A stretch of 39,623 nucleotides of DNA from an uncultured Schlesneria sp. Its GTDB lineage: Bacteria > Planctomycetota > Planctomycetia > Planctomycetales > Planctomycetaceae. The DNA is taken from positions 1 through 39,623 of the forward strand of contig CAILLA010000270.1 of assembly GCA_903834925.1 (NCBI GenBank). The letters run 5' to 3'. The position numbers and the translations under genes are program-made. Position 1 is the stretch's first letter. Each line of letters begins with the position of its first letter. Of this stretch, positions 33,652 through 39,623 are shown in pieces. Below the pieces are notes generated by a model. The model was not told the DNA's origin. It saw only the letters and a program-made list of their open reading frames with translations, and searched no databases.

Positions 33652-33765
33652 CGTCACCACTCCGGTCATTAAGGTTTACTAAAACCCGCTGGAGGGTTGA
33701 CCCGAATTCTCGTCCGACTTTTCCGGGCGTGGGTGCTGGTCAGCCTTCTGCGGGTTTTTGCTTTT
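33652..33765 (+). ncRNA. structured leader or small RNA ending in a terminator-like hairpin
   Basis: Downstream of the promoter, the arms aaaacccgc (33681-33689) and gcgggttttt (33750-33759) pair. Inside them ggagg pairs with ccttc (with G-U) and ttgacc with ggtcag. An apical stem cgtccg/cgggcg (33711-33716 with 33724-33729) has a 7-nt loop. A T-rich tail (tttttgctttttc) follows, so the whole looks like a large intrinsic terminator or a regulatory leader with attenuator function. I do not recognise a known riboswitch or sRNA family. The next gene has its own ribosome site at 33769-33775. Confidence 0.55.
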
Positions 33766-33778
33766 TCAGGAGTGGATC

Positions 33779-34246
33779 ATGAAGCGATTGGGGATTGTGT
33801 TTGCGTTGTTTGCTGCGGCGCTTGTTAGCGCTCTTGTGTTTGTCGCGATTTCGGATGCGACAGTGGTCCCGATGGTAGCCAAAGGAGCTGGGCCGGGTGG
33901 CGTGCAAGTGACCACTTCGGGTTGGCTGGCACTGCTCACGTCGGCGCTGGGGGCTGGTGGATTTACCCTGGCCGGGATCGTCACTGCTGTCGCCGGTCGT
34001 TTCGGGATTTCAATGCCAGTTCAATCGTCCGAGATCTTGATCTCGGAAGTCGTTGAGCTGACCGCATCGTTCGCGGCCTTAATGCACGACAGGTCGAACC
34101 GGGCCTATCAGCGACGTTTCTTTTTCGCTCTGGTGGATTCCGCTAGCTTGATTCAAGGGTGCGACACGTCGCACGAGGCGGGGGTGATCGTGATCAAGTA
34201 TCGCGGCTATGCCGAACCCGTTGCCCTAGAGAATCGACCGCAGTAA
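33779..34246 (+). CDS. small two-TM membrane protein, possibly holin-like
   Basis: 155 residues from ATG 33779, chosen for its caggagtgg ribosome site. Two hydrophobic segments occur at about residues 4-24 and 49-72, joined by a Gly-rich loop (AKGAGPGGVQVTTSG). The C-terminal 80 residues are soluble and mixed (TASFAALMHDRSNRAYQRRF). A holin or a small accessory membrane protein of a phage cassette is possible, but no family signature is seen. It is the first gene after the structured RNA. Confidence 0.65.
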   Translation: MKRLGIVFALFAAALVSALVFVAISDATVVPMVAKGAGPGGVQVTTSGWLALLTSALGAGGFTLAGIVTAVAGRFGISMPVQSSEILISEVVELTASFAALMHDRSNRAYQRRFFFALVDSASLIQGCDTSHEAGVIVIKYRGYAEPVALENRPQ

Positions 34247-34357
34247 TTCACTACCCGCAAGTCGACCAAAGTGAATCGAACCACGTTCTTCACTTGGCCA
34301 ATATTTCCCATTCTTTCATCCAATTTCTCGCCGGAATGGCGTGGAACGGAAATTATC

Positions 34358-34687
34358 GTGATTCGAATGATGCTTTTAATTTGTCTCTTGATAATCAGTG
34401 GCTGCGGTCCGTTGATCTCACCATCCCCAGTCAATCTGGATATTCGACCTAATGTCGTGGAAGATCGCGCGACGGCGGCGGACATTTGGTGTGCGTTAGC
34501 CAAGGGCATCGAATGCCAATCGGTCACGTCATCGCAGCGACTGGCGCAGTTCGTCGTTGTGCTAGCCCGTCACGGTGACTTGTCGGCCGATGATGTTGCG
34601 GCTTTCGACAAAACGTTTCCGGGCGCTGCGAAGTCGGATCGACCACTGGGGGTGGATGACGCCGCGAAACTGCGGGCGGTTCAGTAA
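34358..34687 (+). CDS. small lipoprotein
   Basis: 109 residues from GTG 34358; ATG 34367 and ATG 34370 give shorter versions. The signal (MMLLICLLIISGCGPL) carries a lipobox ISGC, so the product should be lipidated at the Cys. The mature part is short and polar (VVEDRATAADIWCALAKGIE). A small lipoprotein directly after a two-TM protein recalls the holin/spanin order of phage lysis cassettes, but the similarity is positional only. A perfect inverted repeat follows the stop. Confidence 0.6.
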   Translation: MIRMMLLICLLIISGCGPLISPSPVNLDIRPNVVEDRATAADIWCALAKGIECQSVTSSQRLAQFVVVLARHGDLSADDVAAFDKTFPGAAKSDRPLGVDDAAKLRAVQ

Positions 34688-34717
34688 TCGTCAGAAGGAA
34701 CGGGACTGATTGGACTG

Positions 34718-34788
34718 ATGGGGCTTATGGGACCCATAAAAACAGTCGCACAAGTCCCAGGTGTCCTATTGGGTCCCATAAGCCCCAT
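34718..34788. repeat. perfect 19-bp inverted repeat of family E
   Basis: The arms at 34718-34736 (atggggcttatgggaccca) and 34770-34788 are exactly complementary with a 33-nt loop. The loop itself contains a further tcccaggtgtcc fragment. It occupies most of the gap between the lipoprotein and papain-like genes and may be a terminator, attenuator or mobile palindrome. Confidence 0.8.
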
Positions 34789-34812
34789 TTCTTCACCTAA
34801 CAAAGACAAAAG

Positions 34813-35844
34813 ATGACCATATCAAATAACCAGACGCAGCCAACCAACTTTGTTTCCGGGTGGGTTCGCGACCCTCAGCGGGTCGCTGCCGTCATCGCCG
34901 AACGTCAATCGCGTGGCGATGCCGTTATGTCGTCCTCATTCACAGAAAGGCATGCCCAGGAACTACCGGGTACTTGGGAAAGGATGAAGGCACGTGGCGT
35001 TACGGGAATTTTCTTGCGTGACCGCGAGCAATCGTTACTGGGTCGCTATCGCCGGCCGTTCCTGCAACGAGCGGGAACCTGCGTCGGTCGTGGTATGTGT
35101 CGTGGAGTTCAGGCATCTCTCGACGTTGCCGTCGCCGATCACGTCGAGTTGCTAAAACCCGTCGAAGTTACGTTCGCACCGATCTACACGATGGCTCGAC
35201 ATGAGTGCGGGCATGACCGCTGCGGCACGGAGGATGGTGCCATTCTGGCCGACGCGGCTCGGGCCGTTCACGATTATGGCGTTGCCACCTCGGAGCTATT
35301 TAACGGGCTGAGTGAAGACGCCGTTGAGCGACTCGCAGTCCGATATGCAGCGCCGGGTGTAGGAACGCCCGGCGATTGGCTGTTGGCGACAAAAGGGCAT
35401 ACGAGTGCCACGTTCTGGCCTGAGTCGCTGAATGTGTTATTCGATTGTCTTGCCGCCGGTTACGCGGTTCCTTACGCACACAACTATGTCACAGGGAGAC
35501 CGAATTCGAAGGGGATTTCGGATCTCGGAGCTTTCGGTCCCCATTGCCGATGTTTTGTCGGTTTATTTGTCGATGAGAACGGTGAGACTCAATTGGAATC
35601 GTCCGAGTCATGGGGCCGATTTCCCGCCGGGCAACCGAGCGATCTGGATCAAACGATGCCGGTCGAACAGATCCCTCAAGTAACCTTGCGATATGCAGGG
35701 GGTGAGAAACGGCTAGCTCCAGGTGATGTCGGGGTCAACGCGAAGCGGTTCTGGGATCAGATCCAGTCGGGCGGCGAAGCCTGGGCAGTCGGGCCACCGA
35801 AGTTTAAGGCGACATCCATCAGCGACATAGTTGCACGAGGATGA
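34813..35844 (+). CDS. papain-like cysteine-protease-fold protein of phage-like context
   Basis: 343 residues. QRAGTCVGRGMCRGVQASLD has the C1-like nucleophile pattern with Cys90. GFWP-like and GPHCRCFVGL (His244) supply the likely His region. The middle holds a Cys/His-rich loop (ARHECGHDRCGTEDG, residues 128-142) that could bind a metal. The pattern fits the papain-like fold, but I cannot say whether it is an active protease. There is no signal peptide. In a tail/lysis-type cassette it could act on a structural or envelope protein; that is inference. Confidence 0.6.
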   Translation: MTISNNQTQPTNFVSGWVRDPQRVAAVIAERQSRGDAVMSSSFTERHAQELPGTWERMKARGVTGIFLRDREQSLLGRYRRPFLQRAGTCVGRGMCRGVQASLDVAVADHVELLKPVEVTFAPIYTMARHECGHDRCGTEDGAILADAARAVHDYGVATSELFNGLSEDAVERLAVRYAAPGVGTPGDWLLATKGHTSATFWPESLNVLFDCLAAGYAVPYAHNYVTGRPNSKGISDLGAFGPHCRCFVGLFVDENGETQLESSESWGRFPAGQPSDLDQTMPVEQIPQVTLRYAGGEKRLAPGDVGVNAKRFWDQIQSGGEAWAVGPPKFKATSISDIVARG

Positions 35845-35892
35845 AAACAGGAATGGGACGTATGGAACCTATTTTAAATACGAGGTGATGAG

Positions 35893-37203
35893 ATGAAAGT
35901 TGTATTGGCTATTGTTGCGATGGCGGCTTTGATTATGTGGCGATTTGTATCGGAAGATTGTTTCGCCGGTGATGCTTCAAGTCCAGGGACGATCACATCC
36001 AGTACGTCGTCGATTGCGTATCGGAAGGCGGTGGCGGCGGTTGCTGTTGCGAGGGCCGTACTTGAGATTGCAGATGAGCGACCGATCCTTCCTGGTACCC
36101 GAACTCCGCAAGCCCCGATCGACACGGGGCGTGGTGATTCTAAACTCGGGTTTGGGCAGAAACAAATTTTGACCGCAATGCGGATCGAAATACCGAAAAC
36201 GGTCGTGATTCATGAGACCTTGCCTGCTCAGTTGATTATCGGACATTGGGTTAGTGGCTGTCCGGTGGGCGACCGTTTGGAACGTGACATTCGTCGAGTG
36301 CTAACGCCATTGGGTTGGCAGATCGGCAATTCCGGAGGGGATGCCATCCAGTTCATTCACCTACCGCAAACCGAATCTTGTCCGAAAGCGACGTTGTATC
36401 AGAACGGAGTGATTCTAAAGTCATGGGAGGGTTATCAAGATCCTGCGTTTCTCTCGAATGAATTACGGCGAGCTTGGGACTCGGCTTCACTGCCACTGCA
36501 AAACGTGTCGACGGCCGGTCCTGCCGGCGTCATTCATGCTCGTTCACAAATTGAGTCAGTCTTAGACTGGTGGAGAAAAGAGATCGGCGAGGGGATAACG
36601 GGATCGGTGAACTGGGACCGGACCGGGGCACAGGAGTTTCCGCTACTGGCACAAGGCAACTGGTCGGCCGAGGCGTTGTTCGGCAAGTCAGGTCGGATTG
36701 AAGTTTCGGCTTATGGTGCCAAGGGCTTGCCCGTCGATTCGCTCGGGTTTGGTTACCGGGTGATTGGCGATGACATGTCGTTTGATTGTGAACCCGTTTT
36801 GGTGAAGGGGCTGGCTGCCAGGTTGGGGGCGGGTTCGAAACAAGTTTCGTTAAAGAATGGGCCTTATGGGACGAATAAGAATTATGGGGTCGATGGGAGG
36901 AAAGATGCTGGTCCTGCGCGGTTTGGTTTGATGGGGATCTGGACCATTACGACAATTCTGCGTGACGTGTTTGCTCTGTTGAATCCGACCTGTGATTTGC
37001 AACTGGGTGGGAATGTTGCAGCCACGGCGGTGCTGAAGAGTGACACGATGACGATCGATTTTCAGCAATGCCCGTCTGTCAAGCTGGTGGCCTTATTCAC
37101 GTTTCATTTATCCGTTAAACGGGTCGAGATCACGGAGCAATCGATCAGGGTTGTTTTTAGTGGTTCGCGATTGGTGAAAGAGCGGACGTTTCAAGTGCAG
37201 TAG
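35893..37203 (+). CDS. exported thioredoxin-like protein with unknown C-terminal region
   Basis: 436 residues, start ATG 35893 after a gaggtgatgag ribosome site. A hydrophobic N-terminus (MKVVLAIVAMAALIMWRFVS) is a signal or anchor. Residues 110-190 look thioredoxin-like: AQLIIGHWVSGCPVGDRLER takes the place of the WCxxC loop but keeps only one Cys (C123), and ESCPKATLYQNGVILKSW has the cis-Pro and the KDG-like turn. Residues 200-436 match no domain I recognise. A family-E repeat stretch is translated near residues 321-336. A single-Cys thioredoxin-like protein would not make an intramolecular disulfide, so a binding rather than redox role is possible. Confidence 0.65.
   Translation: MKVVLAIVAMAALIMWRFVSEDCFAGDASSPGTITSSTSSIAYRKAVAAVAVARAVLEIADERPILPGTRTPQAPIDTGRGDSKLGFGQKQILTAMRIEIPKTVVIHETLPAQLIIGHWVSGCPVGDRLERDIRRVLTPLGWQIGNSGGDAIQFIHLPQTESCPKATLYQNGVILKSWEGYQDPAFLSNELRRAWDSASLPLQNVSTAGPAGVIHARSQIESVLDWWRKEIGEGITGSVNWDRTGAQEFPLLAQGNWSAEALFGKSGRIEVSAYGAKGLPVDSLGFGYRVIGDDMSFDCEPVLVKGLAARLGAGSKQVSLKNGPYGTNKNYGVDGRKDAGPARFGLMGIWTITTILRDVFALLNPTCDLQLGGNVAATAVLKSDTMTIDFQQCPSVKLVALFTFHLSVKRVEITEQSIRVVFSGSRLVKERTFQVQ
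36853..36900 (+). repeat. family-E-like stretch inside the thioredoxin-like gene
   Basis: The sequence aaagaatgggccttatggga, then a tggggtcgatgggagg end, resembles the intergenic family-E copies at 30964-30990 and 34718-34736. It is in frame and encodes a Gly/Asn/Lys-rich segment (LKNGPYGTNKNYGVDGRKDA). Confidence 0.5.
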
Positions 37204-37303
37204 ATCCGTGGGCTTTTCGACAGCCAGATCGATTGCATTTACTCGGCCCGGTTGTGATGAAAACGGGATTGATCAATGTCAAGTTATTCAAAGGCGACAA
37301 CAA

Positions 37304-37579
37304 ATGACACCCGACGCAACGTCTCTAAGCTGGTGGTTAACTCAGATTGGCCCTTCCGGAATGATCATCTTTCTGATCTGGAGGTCGCTGTTGTTTCTGA
37401 AGCCGATTGTGCTGGATTTTGTCCCGTACTTCAAAGACCTGTTGATAGGGCATATGCGGCTGATGAGCCTGATGGAGACTCATCTTACAAATGGGGCAGT
37501 GACGTTAAAGAAAGTATCGGACACTCAGGATGGTCATGGTGAGTTGATCCAGAAGATTCATGCCACCGTCGCGAAATGA
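37304..37579 (+). CDS. small one-TM membrane protein (91 aa)
   Basis: ATG 37304 has an aaaggcg ribosome site; longer starts run into non-protein-like sequence. One hydrophobic segment (LTQIGPSGMIIFLIWRSLLF, about residues 12-31) is followed by a soluble tail with heptad-like polar helices (LMSLMETHLTNGAVTLKKVS). No family is recognised. Its size and topology would suit a phage holin or spanin-like accessory, but this is based on context only. Confidence 0.55.
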   Translation: MTPDATSLSWWLTQIGPSGMIIFLIWRSLLFLKPIVLDFVPYFKDLLIGHMRLMSLMETHLTNGAVTLKKVSDTQDGHGELIQKIHATVAK

Positions 37580-37605
37580 TTACAACAAGTGAGGAAGCTG
37601 GATAG

Positions 37606-38715
37606 ATGGCGACTTATTACGTCGATCCATTGAATGGATTGGACAGCAACAATGGATCGTCAGTTTTCCTGGCGTTTAAGTCGACTGCGAAGAGCGAAAC
37701 AGTCGTCGCGCCGGGTGATACCGTGAAGTTTTTGTCGACGCAGGCCGAGTCGCTGATCGGCACAAACACGATCACGATGTCGGCGAGTGGAACGACGGCA
37801 AATCCCATTTATTGGCAGGGGTGCGATTCGTCCGGGAACGCATTGTCTGATGGAAGTTATTATACGGTCGATGGCACTGGAATGTCGTCCGGCATCGATA
37901 TTATCAACACGGGGTCGAAGACGAATCGCAGGATGCGAAATATGTTGTTTGCGAACGCAAAACGGTTCGCCGTATCGTGCACGGCCGATCCGTCGTATAC
38001 GATTCAGTTTGAATTATGCTCAATCACAAGTCCAACAACGGCATGTTTTGGAAGTCCTAACCTTTCAGTGGGATACGGCTTCGTTGTGATCAACTCGGTC
38101 TTTACAGGTTCAGGTGCCGGCGGAACACAACGTTTTTCCTACAACATCAGTGGAGGAGCCAATCGCTCCGATGTTAGTTGTATTGGATGTTCAATTGCGG
38201 CGTTCAATACGGTGTTTGCACAGGACTGGTCTAACGGGTCTGGCCTGATTTACGCGAACATTTTTTCTACGAACGGTACCGTTTTGCCAGGTAGTATCTA
38301 TGACCAGGGTCAATGGGTCCAAGGAAATGTGTTCTATGGGAATTCGTATTGCGTCGGGATTAGTGATCGAACAGTTACTGGCGGGGGTCGGTATGTCTCC
38401 ATTGTCAATAACACTTTCGTGAACAACTCGAAATGTATTGACGGCTATGATGTCACCGTCTCCACAGTTGTTAATTCATACAATCATTTCTTTGGTAACG
38501 CTTCTAATTACTCCGGCGGCAGCATCGTTGCCGGGTCTCATGAAATCGGTGGTGATCCGCTATTTAATTCGCCTGGCACGCTGGATTTTCGGCTGAAATC
38601 CGGCAGCCCATTAATCGGGGCGGGGCCAAGAGGAGTCAATGTTGCGGGGCTTGCACAGATCGGTAGTGGTAGCGGCGGTGGAGTGCCGCTGATCGGGGAA
38701 GGACTGGTGTTTTAA
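37606..38715 (+). CDS. right-handed beta-helix protein, tail-spike-like
   Basis: 369 residues, start ATG 37606. The opening (MATYYVDPLNGLDSNNGSSV) followed by long runs of short beta strands with Asn/Gly/Ser turns (VVINSVFTGSGAGGT, YANIFSTNGTVLPGS, SIVNNTFVNNSKCID) is typical of parallel beta-helix proteins such as phage tail spikes and surface adhesins. No signal peptide is present, as expected for a virion component. The stop shares one base with the next start (TAATG), so the two are translationally coupled. Confidence 0.7.
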   Translation: MATYYVDPLNGLDSNNGSSVFLAFKSTAKSETVVAPGDTVKFLSTQAESLIGTNTITMSASGTTANPIYWQGCDSSGNALSDGSYYTVDGTGMSSGIDIINTGSKTNRRMRNMLFANAKRFAVSCTADPSYTIQFELCSITSPTTACFGSPNLSVGYGFVVINSVFTGSGAGGTQRFSYNISGGANRSDVSCIGCSIAAFNTVFAQDWSNGSGLIYANIFSTNGTVLPGSIYDQGQWVQGNVFYGNSYCVGISDRTVTGGGRYVSIVNNTFVNNSKCIDGYDVTVSTVVNSYNHFFGNASNYSGGSIVAGSHEIGGDPLFNSPGTLDFRLKSGSPLIGAGPRGVNVAGLAQIGSGSGGGVPLIGEGLVF

Positions 38716-39623
38716 TGCCTGGTTATAAAGGTGACATCGTTGTCGGGTCTACGTTGTATTTCTCGTTCAATACGAGAGATTCCGGTGGAAATCCTATTAC
38801 GCTGGCAGGCACTCCCGTCGCCAGCGTCTTCAAAAATGCAGGGACGACTCCTTGTACAACAGCTCCAGTTCTGACCGTCAACAATGGCCAGACGGGGCGT
38901 CATACTGTTACCGTCAACACGGGCGTCGATACGACATTCTACGCGAACGGAAACGACTATTCGGTGGTGCTCACGGCGGGGACGGTGAATGGAATATCTG
39001 TCGTTAGCGTCGAGGTGGCCAGCTTTTCCATCAACAATCGAACGGTGGCTTCGGTTTTGACAGGGATGGCAACTCATGCCGACGTGACAACGGTTGTAGC
39101 TTCGATTACGGCTATGGGAATTCCTTTGCAAGCGTCGGCATACGTCGTTCCGAGTACACCTCCGACAGTGGTACAAATCCGTCAGGAAATGGATACGAAT
39201 TCGACGAAGCTTTCGAACCTGGACGTAGCAGTCTCCAGTCGCCTGGCGACAACGGCATACACGGCACCGCCAACCGTGTCATCGATTCAATCTGGCTTGG
39301 CGACACATACTGATGTCACGACGATCGAAGCGTCGATCACGGCCCTGGGGAGTCCATTGCAGGCGACGGCGTACGTTGCTCCGAGTACACCCCCGACTGT
39401 GGTACAGATTCGTCAGGAAATGGATACGAATTCGACGAAGCTTTCGAACCTGGACGTAGCGGTCTCCAGTCGCCTGGCGACAACGGCATACACGGCACCG
39501 CCAACCGTGTCATCGATTCAATCAGGCTTGGCGACACATACTGATGTCACGACGATCGAAGCGTCGATCACGGCCCTGGGGAGTCCATTGCAGGCGACGG
39601 CGTACGTTGCTCCGAGTACACCC
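38715..39623 (+). CDS. fibre-like protein with 77-residue tandem repeats, 3' end cut by window edge
   Basis: 303 residues are visible from ATG 38715 and the frame stays open at the window edge. The N-terminal 115 residues form a beta-rich domain (GDIVVGSTLYFSFNTRDSGG). From about residue 119 a 77-residue unit repeats: (A/L)ATH(A/T)DVTT..., VPSTPPTVVQIRQEMDTNST, KLSNLDVAVSSRLATTAYTA, PPTVSSIQSGL. The unit mixes a helical, N-rich motif with short beta parts, as in phage tail-fibre proteins. Copies 2 and 3 are nearly identical at the DNA level. It follows the beta-helix gene with a 1-nt overlap. Secreted adhesin is the alternative, but no signal peptide is visible. Confidence 0.65.
   Translation, partial: MPGYKGDIVVGSTLYFSFNTRDSGGNPITLAGTPVASVFKNAGTTPCTTAPVLTVNNGQTGRHTVTVNTGVDTTFYANGNDYSVVLTAGTVNGISVVSVEVASFSINNRTVASVLTGMATHADVTTVVASITAMGIPLQASAYVVPSTPPTVVQIRQEMDTNSTKLSNLDVAVSSRLATTAYTAPPTVSSIQSGLATHTDVTTIEASITALGSPLQATAYVAPSTPPTVVQIRQEMDTNSTKLSNLDVAVSSRLATTAYTAPPTVSSIQSGLATHTDVTTIEASITALGSPLQATAYVAPSTP
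39070..39623 (+). repeat. 231-nt tandem repeat, at least 2.4 copies
   Basis: The repeat period is 231 nt (cgacacatactgatgtcacg begins at 39301 and again at 39532). An earlier copy starts at 39070. Copies 2 and 3 are near-identical over the visible part; copy 1 differs in its first about 100 nt but matches copy 2 almost exactly over its last about 130 nt. The array continues past the window edge. Confidence 0.9.

Noticed and set aside
33618-33765. Riboswitch or retron RNA
   Set aside because: No match to a riboswitch core that I can recall and no reverse transcriptase gene nearby; kept only as an unclassified structured RNA.

Overview
The window looks like chromosome from a member of the phylum Planctomycetota. 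The case rests on gene content: a secreted sulfatase, a Tat-type DUF1501 protein, a BatA/VWA membrane-protein pair, an ECF sigma factor, a secreted PHP-domain protein and an M50-HlyD fusion. Lipid A (lpxK), non-mevalonate isoprenoid (ispF) and queuosine (queG) genes fit a Gram-negative-type bacterium. The genus cannot be fixed from this window. I saw no rRNA, tRNA, CRISPR array, integrase or transposase.

Layout. 1-653 is a truncated secreted-protein gene, followed by about 1.6 kb with little coding support apart from a small heptad-repeat ORF. 2246-4883 carries an isocitrate dehydrogenase-family gene and lpxK. 5085-8658 (minus strand) is a compact, overlapping three-gene operon: acyltransferase, then ATPase, then a fused substrate-binding/permease protein of the glycine betaine/choline (Opu) class. 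9096-13903 holds a sulfatase, two small minus-strand genes, an AT-hook-tailed small protein and a DCC-PHP gene pair. 14051-20219 (minus strand) encodes two VWA membrane proteins and a lipoprotein. 20278-22588 is ispF and an oversized OppC-like permease. Then come an amidase, an M50-HlyD fusion, DUF1501, an ECF sigma factor and queG. 31660-33480 encodes a secreted helical-repeat protein.

From 33.6 kb to the right edge the character changes. A near-consensus promoter and a strongly structured terminator-like RNA precede seven plus-strand genes: a two-TM protein, a small lipoprotein, a papain-like protein, a thioredoxin-like protein, a one-TM protein, a beta-helix protein and a tandem-repeat fibre-like protein. 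The last two resemble phage tail-spike and tail-fibre proteins. I read this as one end of a prophage-like or phage-derived module, but no hallmark head, terminase or integrase gene lies in the window.

The most striking feature is the density of short interspersed palindromic repeats, which I label A to F. They fill most intergenic gaps, and some appear inside coding sequences. lpxK carries an in-frame A-B-A mosaic between its Walker A half and its C-terminal half, and the thioredoxin-like gene at 35893 carries a family-E stretch. One family-C copy keeps the two-hairpin architecture with changed, still complementary stems.
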